NCBI RefSeq assembly: GCF_002903145.1
Contig: NZ_PPDJ01000002.1
Span: forward strand, 310,001-374,000
Reading direction: 5' to 3'
Origin: Halobacteriovorax sp. DA5
GTDB taxonomy: Bacteria; Bdellovibrionota; Bacteriovoracia; Bacteriovoracales; Bacteriovoracaceae
DNA length: 64,000 nucleotides
Shown: piece by piece, positions 35,291-43,728 of the stretch
Layout of the letters: each line of letters begins with the position of its first letter
Position numbering within the stretch: the stretch's first letter is position 1
Position numbers and translations under genes: made by a program
Notes under the pieces: model-generated
What the model saw: only the letters and a program-made list of their open reading frames with translations
Told to the model about the DNA's origin: nothing
Database searches by the model: none

Positions 35291-35907
35291 TACTGAAACG
35301 ATCCTTCATCAACTGTATGCTTATAACTCTTAGACCATGACTCGAGTGCTTCTAGAAGGTTTTCCTTAGGCGAGATAACCCATGTATTAATTTGGGCCAA
35401 TTCTTTCTTTGTAAAGGCCTCTAAAAGGTCATCTTCATCAAACATATATTCGAAGTGAAGTCTCTTAAAAATATGGCGTCCTTTAAGCACACGCTCTTGG
35501 TAGTGCTGGGCCTGTGAGATACGGCCATGTTTCTTATTAGAGATTAAAAGCTCTGTATCATCAATGATTAGATCAAAAAGGTTTCTAAGCTTTGTTAGGA
35601 GTCTCTTCTTACGAATAAGCTCCTTATCATATTGCTCAACTAATGCCTTTAGAATTGTCCCAAGTCCTGGTTTCTTTCTTGTAATCTTTGAGGCCACAAG
35701 ATCGTAGGCCCAAGAAATATACTTAGACTTAATCATGAGAGTCTTATGGATAACTTTATCATTATTATGCTTTTGAGCAAATTCACTCTGATTGCTTCCA
35801 CTAGATAGAACAATCATATCGTATTCATCATATGTCGGTTTTGTATTATCGATTAAAGGTGTCGATGCTTGAGACGTCCTTCCAGACAGAGATCTAAGCT
35901 GTTTCAT
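35290..35907 (-). CDS. Recombinase-coupled protein of unknown function
   Basis: A 205-residue soluble, basic, mainly helical protein without signal or membrane segments. A basic helical centre (KSKYISWAYDLVASKITRKK and DKELIRKKRLLTKLRNLF) could contact DNA, and the C-terminal third is acidic. No family recognised. It is the first gene of a two-gene operon whose second gene is a tyrosine recombinase, joined by a one-base stop/start overlap. The pairing suggests a directionality factor, accessory DNA-binding protein or co-recombinase, but this rests on context only. The gene starts about 80 bp from the dif-like repeat. Confidence 0.75.
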   Translation of the reverse strand: MKQLRSLSGRTSQASTPLIDNTKPTYDEYDMIVLSSGSNQSEFAQKHNNDKVIHKTLMIKSKYISWAYDLVASKITRKKPGLGTILKALVEQYDKELIRKKRLLTKLRNLFDLIIDDTELLISNKKHGRISQAQHYQERVLKGRHIFKRLHFEYMFDEDDLLEAFTKKELAQINTWVISPKENLLEALESWSKSYKHTVDEGSFQ

Positions 35908-35986
35908 AAGCGCTCCTTGCTTATTTTAATTTTATCATTCACATGGGTCATATATCAATTTTTCCCCACGTCGATTTTTATTTTTT

Positions 35987-36022
35987 TATATCTAGGCATA
36001 ACTCCAATTATGCCTAGATATA
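35987..36022. repeat. Dif-like inverted repeat, candidate recombination site of the adjacent recombinase
   Basis: Perfect 15-bp arms, TATATCTAGGCATAA (35987-36001) and TTATGCCTAGATATA (36008-36022), flank the asymmetric 6-bp spacer CTCCAA. Inner half-sites CATAA and TTATG separated by 6 bp are the hallmark of Xer/dif sites, and 11+6+11 is the Xer core size. The repeat ends in neither direction with a proper U-tract, so it is not a convincing terminator. It lies 79 bp upstream of the recombinase operon. Confidence 0.7.
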
Positions 36023-36024
36023 TT

Positions 36025-36052
36025 ACATGTTACTTTAAACCTAGAAACATGT
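36025..36052. repeat. Second inverted repeat beside the dif-like site
   Basis: ACATGTT (36025-36031) and AACATGT (36046-36052) with a 14-bp centre that contains CCTAGA, a hexamer also present in the dif-like arms. Possible accessory binding site for the recombinase partner. Confidence 0.4.
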
Positions 36053-36090
36053 CATGTTTTTGAGATCAAAATTTGTCACGGTAAATATTT

Positions 36091-36690
36091 TTAAGCGACA
36101 TTAAAATTATCATCTGAATCTTTTTCGTATTGTTTCATGCGATGATCGACATCCATTAACCATAATAATCTTATTGATGAAATAATTAGAACAAGCCTGA
36201 CTATGCTATGCAGATAAATTAATGGTGCGAATGCTTGATTTCTGATTTCATTAAGGCTCATTAAATTAAATACTAAGAAAAAGAGAGCTACTATAATTGT
36301 CATAAAAGTTGAAATACGAGGTTTTTTTATTTTCAATAGGCATGCACTACAACTCAAATAGATAGTTCCCATTAAAACGGCCACAAAGAAATCAAGATTG
36401 GGTTTCAAACCTTGTGCAAATAAGAATATAAAGCCTAAAATCATCCAGAGAGTGTGTCCAATTAGTATCGAAGAACATAGAAAGCGCCACTTTGTGATTA
36501 GATTATTTCGCGCTCTATTGGCCTCATTTTGTTCTAGCTTGTTGTGTATGAAGACGGTCAAAGAAAATGTAATTGAGATAAGAAATAGTGGTACTAATGG
36601 TGTTATCCCTAAGTATCTCACAAATAGAAATCCGAATAGTCCACCAATACTTGATATAAGTACATTAGTCGGTTTTACTTCTTTCTTCAT
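36091..36690 (-). CDS. Multi-pass membrane protein of unknown function
   Basis: A 199-residue protein with about six hydrophobic helices (starting LISSIGGLFGFLFVRYLGITPLV), short loops and an acidic C-terminal tail (KQYEKDSDDNFNV). No family or catalytic residue is recognised. GGGAGAG precedes the ATG. It lies between the dif-like repeat and a 9-bp match to one of its arms (36727-36735), so it might be cargo of a small integrated element, but nothing else in its composition looks foreign. Confidence 0.7.
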   Translation of the reverse strand: MKKEVKPTNVLISSIGGLFGFLFVRYLGITPLVPLFLISITFSLTVFIHNKLEQNEANRARNNLITKWRFLCSSILIGHTLWMILGFIFLFAQGLKPNLDFFVAVLMGTIYLSCSACLLKIKKPRISTFMTIIVALFFLVFNLMSLNEIRNQAFAPLIYLHSIVRLVLIISSIRLLWLMDVDHRMKQYEKDSDDNFNVA

Positions 36691-36881
36691 AGACTCTCCC
36701 TGAATAAGTTATTATCAATTGGGAAAGCCTAGATACAAAACTTTGAATTAAATATTATTTTAGAATTCAATCTATGTCGGCGCTTTATTCGAAATTAAAG
36801 ATAGTTAGATGATGTGGCCAAAAATACCCTAAAATTATGCTTTTAAAGCGGAAATCAAAGCATTGCCAAATAAATATGTTT

Positions 36882-37799
36882 TTAGCGACACTCACCATAA
36901 ATAAGATACTTGCTAAAGGCCGCATACTTTTCTCCCATAGCTAAGCAGCGATCAACTGCAACTGGACAAGACATGGGTATTTGGTCCATGGCCTTCTTGA
37001 TATTTTTACGCATAAATTTCGATGTATAGGAATTACAATTTATCCCTTCATCCATTCCTTCATCAACAAAATCGGCCATATCGATATCACGAGTTGCTTT
37101 AAATTTCCCGTCTATACATTTTATCACACCGGTTCCAGTGAGGTCTTCATTAGTAAGAGGATCAATTCCTTTACCAAAGAGTTTCTGATAAAAGCGCATC
37201 CCTTGAAAGTTAGCGACAAGATCACCATTTGAAACAATGCCATTAAAGAATCCTCCCCACATGATATTTTCTGCATTCTTACCATAGTGAATTATCTCTT
37301 TAATTGATAGGCCATGTTCTAACTTTCGATAATAGAGGTAGCCGACATTAAATAGATGGCTAAATTTGTCACTTCCAACTAGAGCATCATTTACTTTTAG
37401 TAATGGAGAGTAAGGAGTTAGATTCAAAATTGGTTTATAGATAAGTGGAATATAGCGAAAGATGGACTCACTCTTTTTTGTCTTTACCAGATATTCTTTT
37501 CCAATTCTTCCCTTGTCGATATAGCGTTGAAGTGGAGCGCTTACAAAGAAACCTTTAAAACTTGCAACTAATTTCTTTTTAACTTTTCGACGTATTGTAT
37601 ATTCGCTACATGATTGTCCAAATATCTCATCCGCATGATTTGCTTCAGCAACGGCCGATCTAATTTTTCCATTAACGTACTTATTAACTTCATCTAAAGC
37701 ATCATCCTTAACAATGGCCTTATCACGATGTGTGAAGCTATCAACTTCCAAGGCATACGAACTAAAATTGAAACAAATAAATACAATAAGAAATTTCAT
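36882..37799 (-). CDS. Exported protein of unknown function
   Basis: A 305-residue protein with a signal peptide (cleaved near SSYA-LEV). The mature part contains LLKVNDALVGSDKFSHLFNVGYLYY, which looks like a conserved membrane-adjacent core. A run of cysteines sits toward the C-terminus (CNSYTS, MSCPVAVDRCLAMG, YGECR). No family is recognised with confidence. It has no good ribosome site. It is the distal gene of a leftward block of exported proteins from 40635 to 36882, though 70-bp gaps leave room for separate promoters. Confidence 0.72.
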   Translation of the reverse strand: MKFLIVFICFNFSSYALEVDSFTHRDKAIVKDDALDEVNKYVNGKIRSAVAEANHADEIFGQSCSEYTIRRKVKKKLVASFKGFFVSAPLQRYIDKGRIGKEYLVKTKKSESIFRYIPLIYKPILNLTPYSPLLKVNDALVGSDKFSHLFNVGYLYYRKLEHGLSIKEIIHYGKNAENIMWGGFFNGIVSNGDLVANFQGMRFYQKLFGKGIDPLTNEDLTGTGVIKCIDGKFKATRDIDMADFVDEGMDEGINCNSYTSKFMRKNIKKAMDQIPMSCPVAVDRCLAMGEKYAAFSKYLIYGECR

Positions 37800-37869
37800 G
37801 AAACGATGCTAGCCCACAGGTAACAATCAAAATATTTAAAAAATCTTAATTTTCTAACTGCGTATATTA

Positions 37870-38439
37870 TTAAATGTCCTTGCCCTCTGTCGTAACTGAA
37901 AGTACTCCTGACTCAAAAGGATCATTTATATTAATAAAGTAATAGCATTTCGAATTATCTATCATAAAACCATTAGGTGTTTTAGAAGACATTTGCATAC
38001 GCCAACCTCTAGCAAGAATTGGTACATCCACCTTTATCAGCGCACCTTTAGTGTCATAGTAGAAATTAACCATAGTCATTTTTAAAAAAGATGGGTCATC
38101 TCTAAGCTCACTACCGTGTAAGATATTAAATGTATAAACCATACCAGAAGATTGCTTGGCCTTTAGCACATAGGCATGCTCAGGTATTGCAAAGTAATAA
38201 AAAGCTCGCTCAAAATCCTTGATACACATATCTTGTTGGCCAAAACGATTTTCAATCATACCAAGGTTATCTCGGGCCTCAATTCCCCTATCACGCCAAT
38301 TCTGATCGAGGCGTTCATAATCACTTAGTTCCTCTGAACTAGGCTTTCGCTCATCATCTTTCTTATTACTAGAACAAGAGAAAGCCGAGACTAAGATAAA
38401 GCAAATTATAAATATAAGGAGAGTGAGATACTTAATCAT
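37870..38439 (-). CDS. Lipoprotein of unknown function
   Basis: From the ATG at 38439 the product is 189 residues with a lipoprotein signal (lipobox VSAFSC, then SSNKKDD). The mature part is mostly beta with two further cysteines (DMCIKDF and SKCYYF). An in-frame ATG at 38457 adds six residues. It follows the 38477 gene closely on the same strand and likely belongs to the same transcript as the EF-hand/metzincin gene. No family recognised. Confidence 0.72.
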   Translation of the reverse strand: MIKYLTLLIFIICFILVSAFSCSSNKKDDERKPSSEELSDYERLDQNWRDRGIEARDNLGMIENRFGQQDMCIKDFERAFYYFAIPEHAYVLKAKQSSGMVYTFNILHGSELRDDPSFLKMTMVNFYYDTKGALIKVDVPILARGWRMQMSSKTPNGFMIDNSKCYYFININDPFESGVLSVTTEGKDI

Positions 38440-38476
38440 AAGAAGCTCATCGGGCATAAGTGTATTTAAACAACCA

Positions 38477-39058
38477 TCAAAGTACTTTTTTAAGAATATT
38501 TAACTTATGAAATAGGCCCTTAAAGCTATCGGTATTCCTACTAGGTTCCGCTCGTTGCTTAGAAGCTAGGCCTTGTTCAAAACAAAACTGATTATTGATC
38601 TTTGCCGCAACACCAATTTTTCCAATCTTCTTTTGTAAGAAAGTCTTTGAGGTATTTTTTGGATATTGAATTTCATCCCAAGATTTCTTTAACGGCATAA
38701 GTTTGTAAATATCTAACTGAAATTCTTTTTGCGTGTACATTAACTCTCTATAGAAACAGCGTAAAATCTTGACTGACATGATATTACTTTGCTTATCATC
38801 GCTAGTGTATAGGTTCTCAATTGCGGCAACAACCTTATGAAGTGAATCGGTCATCGTTTTCTTAGCTTCAGCAGAAATTTGTAATGTTGATATCGCCTTA
38901 TTAAGATCAGCAATTGGCCTTTGTGCATATCCATCAAAGAGACTCTTATCAAGTAATTGAGAATCAACATATTCTTTATACTTTCCAAAGCCAATGGCCG
39001 CGATAATTGTCGTGACAAATATTAGTATTAAAATTACCAGAACTTTCTTTTGTGACAT
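38477..39058 (-). CDS. Single-pass membrane protein of unknown function
   Basis: A 193-residue protein with an uncleaved N-terminal anchor (about 5-23, VLVILILIFVTTIIAAIGFG) and a helical extracytoplasmic domain with two cysteines. Its ATG overlaps the stop of the EF-hand/metzincin gene (TAATG at 39058), so expression is coupled to it. No family recognised. The pairing suggests it anchors, chaperones or inhibits the predicted protease, which is an inference from gene order alone. Confidence 0.72.
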   Translation of the reverse strand: MSQKKVLVILILIFVTTIIAAIGFGKYKEYVDSQLLDKSLFDGYAQRPIADLNKAISTLQISAEAKKTMTDSLHKVVAAIENLYTSDDKQSNIMSVKILRCFYRELMYTQKEFQLDIYKLMPLKKSWDEIQYPKNTSKTFLQKKIGKIGVAAKINNQFCFEQGLASKQRAEPSRNTDSFKGLFHKLNILKKVL

Positions 39059-40635
39059 TAGTAAAAATCATCCTCTTTTAAGCTATTTCGTATTTCCTGT
39101 AGCTCAAGAGTGTGTCCTGTCCCGAGACCGAGGTGATCATTTAAGTAGAGATCATCAATCACAATACTTAACGAATCTTTAACACTAGATGCATAATAGT
39201 CGTTATACATATCAGTATCTTTCATTCTCTTATTTAAATTATCCTTTATCGCAGATATATTATTTTTAAGTAGCTCTAAGGTTTTTACAGGATCTTGCTT
39301 AATATAGGCTTCATGAAATACTGAAGCAACAATTCGAGCTGAAGGATAAGCCGCATAATCAGCAGAACTCTCTGCTTCAATTTTATCAATCAGTTCATTG
39401 GCCATTTCATTATCATACATTTTTGGCCCCCAATCAGAGACAATTAAAGTCGATAAGTGCAATCCTATCGGATTAAAATATTCACCTTGAGCACGAGCAA
39501 GAAGCACTTGTGCTTCAATGCTTCCTGGATTTTCCTTTATATAGTTTATTGTGGCACGCATTCCATTACTTGATAGGTAAGCATGTTTTGAATAATCTAA
39601 GAAATCTCTTACATAACGAACGTCACCTTCATTATTATAATCTCCCTTACATACTCGACAAGCAGCTTCAACTCGTGCCTTTTCATCGTCACTATTATAA
39701 GACAAGCAACAGTCCTCACAAGCGTAAGAAAACTCAAATCCCTCGCCATGAGAATAGCCTAGGTTATGAAGTTGCTCATGGAAGAGAGTTTTTCTAAGTT
39801 CATTTCTTTCTGCATCACCTTCAGGAGTAAACTCTAGAGATGTGGGTTGACCAGGATTGATGGCCATATAAGGGTGTTTAACTTTCCCACCATATGCGTC
39901 CTGTGTTTTTTCTGAAACAGAAGCATAGGCCAGAGTTCCTTCCCAGTACTTCATGTCATCGGCACGATCTGTACACATTACAGTAACTTCATTTTTACTA
40001 AGAAGTTGTTCTAAATCATATGCAATGCGAGTTGAACCCACGGGATTTTTAATATCTTTTCCTAGCTCCTTTAAGCATGCAATACCGTCATGAATAGAGC
40101 TCTTTAAGAAATTTGGAAAATCCTGTCCCCATTTAGAAAGACAAGCATTTTCAATGCGATAACCAAAGTCAGTAGGTAGGAATCCATCATCAAAGCTTGC
40201 ACTGACTTTATTAACAAGAGCAGATAGCTCGCCAATTACAGACTTCGATTGTGGTAAATGGCATTCTTGTTTCTGAATTAAGCTTTGAGTGTTTTTGTAT
40301 TTTATTTCGAAGACGCCATCAAAATCCTTATCAACCTCAATTGTTGCCTGAAATTGAGAATCATTTAGTTTTCGATAACTAACCCTACGATCAATTTTCC
40401 CATCACCGTTGGTATCTTGTAATGTTTGTTTGTATATCTCTTTTAGGTTGAACTTCGTGATAAACTCAAATTTCCCATCGCCATTTCGATCTTCTTGAAT
40501 TTCAACAATTTTCTTTCCAAGACTTATTTCGATGCGATCGATCTTACCATCTTTATTGATATCAATTTTCTTATGGCGTAATTTTTGAGCTGCATAAGTA
40601 TTAAAAAATAAGGAAAGGACTATAATAAATCTCAT
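39058..40635 (-). CDS. Exported EF-hand-repeat metzincin-like metallopeptidase
   Basis: A 525-residue protein with a short signal peptide (cleaved near TYA-AQK). Four calcium-loop-like segments follow at 24-28-residue spacing: DINKDGKIDRIE (25), DRNGDGKFE (49), DTNGDGKID (74) and DKDFDGVFE (102). The zinc site is HEQLHNLGYSHG at 286-297, a full HExxHxxGxxH metzincin consensus. A cysteine cluster follows (ACEDCCLSY, CRVC). I infer a calcium-stabilised secreted metalloprotease. The canonical Met-turn is not obvious. It starts with a predicted leaderless promoter and heads a coupled block with a membrane protein and a lipoprotein. Confidence 0.78.
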   Translation of the reverse strand: MRFIIVLSLFFNTYAAQKLRHKKIDINKDGKIDRIEISLGKKIVEIQEDRNGDGKFEFITKFNLKEIYKQTLQDTNGDGKIDRRVSYRKLNDSQFQATIEVDKDFDGVFEIKYKNTQSLIQKQECHLPQSKSVIGELSALVNKVSASFDDGFLPTDFGYRIENACLSKWGQDFPNFLKSSIHDGIACLKELGKDIKNPVGSTRIAYDLEQLLSKNEVTVMCTDRADDMKYWEGTLAYASVSEKTQDAYGGKVKHPYMAINPGQPTSLEFTPEGDAERNELRKTLFHEQLHNLGYSHGEGFEFSYACEDCCLSYNSDDEKARVEAACRVCKGDYNNEGDVRYVRDFLDYSKHAYLSSNGMRATINYIKENPGSIEAQVLLARAQGEYFNPIGLHLSTLIVSDWGPKMYDNEMANELIDKIEAESSADYAAYPSARIVASVFHEAYIKQDPVKTLELLKNNISAIKDNLNKRMKDTDMYNDYYASSVKDSLSIVIDDLYLNDHLGLGTGHTLELQEIRNSLKEDDFY

Positions 40636-40641
40636 TCCTAA

Positions 40642-40650
40642 ATTTTAACA
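40642..40650 (-). promoter_or_regulatory. Extended -10 predicting a leaderless mRNA for the metzincin gene
   Basis: On the minus strand TG-t-TAAAAT ends 6 nt before the ATG at 40635. AGGA is present but only 0-1 nt from the ATG, too close to act as a ribosome site. Confidence 0.5.
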
Positions 40651-40660
40651 TAAATTGGAT

Positions 40661-42001
40661 TTATCGACGTATAAATTCTAAAGAAATTTCACGATCACTA
40701 CTGAAAACAAATTTTTGCTTTGGTTTTACTTGCGCTAAATCACATGCTGGCCTGATATGATAACTTCTTAATATATGGGCAAGAATGAGCTTTACTTCAA
40801 TACTTGCCATTTCACGCCCTAGACAAGTACGTGTTCCTGTTGAGTAAGGAATATATGCTTTCTTCTGCTCACTTGTTAAATGATAAAAACGCTTTGGATT
40901 AAATTTATCGTGATCTTCACCCCAAATTTCTTGATTATTGAGGATTTTACCCAGAAGTGAAAAGACGATTGTCCCCTTCTTAACTTTGAATGTAATATCT
41001 TCGCTTGTTAACTCTTCATCTTCTGCTGCTTCTCTAAACAAGATAGGGAAGGCCGGCCTTAAGCGAAGGGTTTCTGCAACATAATTTTCCAAGAATTCAT
41101 TTTTAATTATTGAATTTGAATCGTTAAGATCTAGTGTAGCTAACTCTTGATATAATTCATTTTGTAATTCTTGATTTTGAGCTAGAAAGTAAAGGGCCCA
41201 TGTTAAAGAGACCGCTGTTGATTCAAAAGAAGCTCCTACTAGGCCATATATTTGACCAATAATTGCTTCAGTATCTAGGCCTTGATTTTTTAAGTGAGTA
41301 ATTAATGTATAACTAGTTGTTCCTTTCTCAACTTTTTCACGAACAAATTGTTTTCCTTCCTTAATAAATTTAGAAAATCGTAGGTTGCTAAGCGTTGGTA
41401 AGTATTTCCACATTGGGCCATAGTTCATTCGCTTAGTAAGTTCAGCAATAAGAAATTTTTGAAAGTAATAGAAACTATCGCTATCTGCATTTGAATTTGT
41501 AATTTCCTCTTTATTAATTTGAAAATTATGTTCAATAAAGAACTCACTTGTGATGGCCAAAGCAATTTTTCCCATCAATACTTCAACATCATCAACAATT
41601 GAATGATCATCAAATAGTGGAAGTGACTTTTCAAGTCGCTTGCTTGTAATATCATATAGGTTTTCTAATACCTTAGGTGTAAAGAAATGGACTAACTCCC
41701 CTCTTAAATCCTGCCACGTTTTACCATCGGCATCTAGAATTGAGGGCCTCCCTTTATTGATGTGTTTAATCTCATTAAGGGTACTTCCTTTTAAAAAAGT
41801 ATTTCTTTTTTTAACAATTACTTCTTTATAGAGATCATAATTTCCGATTACCACAATATCTTTATGAAAAATTTTAAAACGATATGAATCTCCAAGCACC
41901 TTGCTTTTCTCATTAAGCTGATCAAATAGACACTTTTTGAAGTCTAACTCTCCAATACTGCCGATTACAGGTAATGTTTTTAAGCTTGGAATTGTACTCA
42001 T
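40661..42001 (-). CDS. Cytochrome P450
   Basis: A 446-residue soluble P450. The I-helix oxygen-binding segment is GASFESTAVS (256-265), the K-helix ExxR is ETLR (310-313), the PERF region is FNPKRF (367-372) and the heme-cysteine loop is YSTGTRTCLGR (C393). The usual Phe of the heme loop is Tyr here. P450s hydroxylate lipids or secondary metabolites using ferredoxin-type partners. None are adjacent, so the substrate and redox partner are unknown. AAGAAGG precedes the ATG. It is followed 25 nt downstream by the leaderless metzincin gene. Confidence 0.93.
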   Translation of the reverse strand: MSTIPSLKTLPVIGSIGELDFKKCLFDQLNEKSKVLGDSYRFKIFHKDIVVIGNYDLYKEVIVKKRNTFLKGSTLNEIKHINKGRPSILDADGKTWQDLRGELVHFFTPKVLENLYDITSKRLEKSLPLFDDHSIVDDVEVLMGKIALAITSEFFIEHNFQINKEEITNSNADSDSFYYFQKFLIAELTKRMNYGPMWKYLPTLSNLRFSKFIKEGKQFVREKVEKGTTSYTLITHLKNQGLDTEAIIGQIYGLVGASFESTAVSLTWALYFLAQNQELQNELYQELATLDLNDSNSIIKNEFLENYVAETLRLRPAFPILFREAAEDEELTSEDITFKVKKGTIVFSLLGKILNNQEIWGEDHDKFNPKRFYHLTSEQKKAYIPYSTGTRTCLGREMASIEVKLILAHILRSYHIRPACDLAQVKPKQKFVFSSDREISLEFIRR

Positions 42002-42013
42002 ATTAACCTTCTT

Positions 42014-42946
42014 TTATAGTCCTAAAATATCGCCAATTCGATCAAAGATTCCTCTTGCAGTATCAGCAACAGGCTTCTTTAGGCCGTATTCAACTGTTCT
42101 TGGAGAAGTAACAAATCCAAGTGCCTCATATTCTCTTGCATCTAGTTCAACAAGAGAGTCTTTAATACAAGATTTTTCAACTTCATCTATTTTAAGTGAG
42201 CCTGTTTTTAAGTAATTCTCAACACAATTTTTCTCTTCTTTCGTATTAATTGCAGCAGTAAGAAGAACAGCTGAAACTGTTGGTGCAGGATATTTCATAT
42301 CAAGCTCACCTTTTCCAACATAGTTTCTAAGAACAGATAATCCGTAATTGGCCCCCTCTTCATCATTTGATTCATAAGCAGAACAGGCAGCAATACTAGC
42401 AACCTTAAAAGACGAATAACTTGTTGAGTAGCTAACACAAGTAAACTGTTGCTTTGAAGAAATTTGATTACAATATTCAACGACTTTATCATCAATATTA
42501 AAGTCTTCTTTTAAGTAATCCACACAAGCAGGCGAAGCATCAAGTAGTCCGGCCTTTACTTTTTGAATAATAAGTTCCTTTTTGTTGACGCCTATACACT
42601 CAACATCTGCATCAACAGAACAATAGGCCATATCACCTGCGATATAACAGTCTGAATTACTAAAATCTATTTTTTCATTATTGTCACAAATTCTTTTTAT
42701 ACTAAAAGTAGCATTGGCCTTTGCTTGTTTCGTTGCCGCCAGTTTTGCCTTAGTTTCAGCAAAAAACTTTCCTTCAACTTTTGATTCACCTTGTGAGCGA
42801 AGACTTAGATCTGCACGATCACCATATTCATGCAGGCGAATCTCTTGGTACTCAACACTATCCATTGCCTGATCAGCAATTGAGATCGCTCCATGGGCCA
42901 TAGAATTTAGCAAGAAGAATGCAAGTAGTGATAGTGTTTTTTTCAT
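42014..42946 (-). CDS. Exported cysteine-containing protein of unknown function
   Basis: A 310-residue protein with a signal peptide (cleaved near MAHG-AIS). The middle contains eight cysteines, among them ICDNNE, CYIAGDMAYC, ECIGV and YCNQISSKQQFTC. The last pair (C159-C170) and the SIAACSAYES that follows recall the C-x9-C units of the 28307 gene product, but the repeat is not regular here. No family recognised. It has a good ribosome site (AGGTAA) and precedes the P450 gene by 12 nt, so the two are probably cotranscribed. Confidence 0.73.
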   Translation of the reverse strand: MKKTLSLLAFFLLNSMAHGAISIADQAMDSVEYQEIRLHEYGDRADLSLRSQGESKVEGKFFAETKAKLAATKQAKANATFSIKRICDNNEKIDFSNSDCYIAGDMAYCSVDADVECIGVNKKELIIQKVKAGLLDASPACVDYLKEDFNIDDKVVEYCNQISSKQQFTCVSYSTSYSSFKVASIAACSAYESNDEEGANYGLSVLRNYVGKGELDMKYPAPTVSAVLLTAAINTKEEKNCVENYLKTGSLKIDEVEKSCIKDSLVELDAREYEALGFVTSPRTVEYGLKKPVADTARGIFDRIGDILGL

Positions 42947-43078
42947 AAGTCATTACCTTTAAAAATTGTACACCTATAGGCCAGCTGTCCAAAAATGAAA
43001 CAGGCATAGTCCTCTAAAGTGCTAAATTCTTTAACAAATTAAGTATTCAAGGTAATAAGTTGCAAGGGATGGGCCAAT

Positions 43079-43684
43079 TTAGAAATTTGTTTCGTAACCG
43101 CTTTCTTTAAACTCTAATTCACGCCATACACTTTTCCAGTCATCCTTAAGTAGAGTTGACGGCGTAAGTCTTGCTTGATTAGGTGTATCTTCTTTGAGCT
43201 CGATTTTCTCAAGGCCAGAGATGAGAAACATTTTATCTTTATCGAATTCAATATAAAAATCAGATTGGAATAAATGTCCCTTTAATGTCTTTCCCTTTAG
43301 GAGTACGAGGAGATAATCACTTGTTTTACATTTCTTATCAAGACGATATAGAAGCTCGCTTTTTGCGTTGTAATAGGTTTTGCGCAAGTCCCCCAAGTTT
43401 AAGCGCTTCTTACCAATCATAGGAAAAGCGATATTCTCTTTAAGTAGATAAGAAACTGTAGTCGGGGTATCTGGATAGTTAGAATAATATTCTTTAAAGC
43501 ATTCTTTGTTAAAGAAGCTACCTCTGGTTGTAGCAGCAAGTTGAGACCTTACTTCATAGACCTGGTCAACAATGTGATCGTTGGAATAAGTTGAATATTC
43601 ATAGAAATCGACAACGACTTCGCCTGCTATTACAGGAGTCGAAATAGTTATCAAAATAAATATTAACTTAGCAAAATGTCTCAC
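43079..43684 (-). CDS. Exported protein of unknown function, GTG start
   Basis: A 201-residue protein with a signal peptide (FAKLIFILITISTPVIAG). The frame starts at GTG 43684. No ribosome site is visible. Two cysteines (FNKECFKEY and DKKCKTSD) could form a disulfide. The mature part mixes helices and strands (DYLLVLLKGKTLKGHLF). No family recognised. It stands between other leftward exported-protein genes with gaps above 40 nt on both sides. Confidence 0.65.
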   Translation of the reverse strand: MRHFAKLIFILITISTPVIAGEVVVDFYEYSTYSNDHIVDQVYEVRSQLAATTRGSFFNKECFKEYYSNYPDTPTTVSYLLKENIAFPMIGKKRLNLGDLRKTYYNAKSELLYRLDKKCKTSDYLLVLLKGKTLKGHLFQSDFYIEFDKDKMFLISGLEKIELKEDTPNQARLTPSTLLKDDWKSVWRELEFKESGYETNF

Positions 43685-43728
43685 AATACAGTTTGTTTAC
43701 CATAAAAATATAGTGTTTCAATAAACAC

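Noticed and set aside
35987..36022. Simple intrinsic terminator for the membrane protein gene at 36091
   Set aside because: On the minus strand the stem is followed by A residues rather than U, so termination is not supported, while the 6-bp spacer fits a recombination site.
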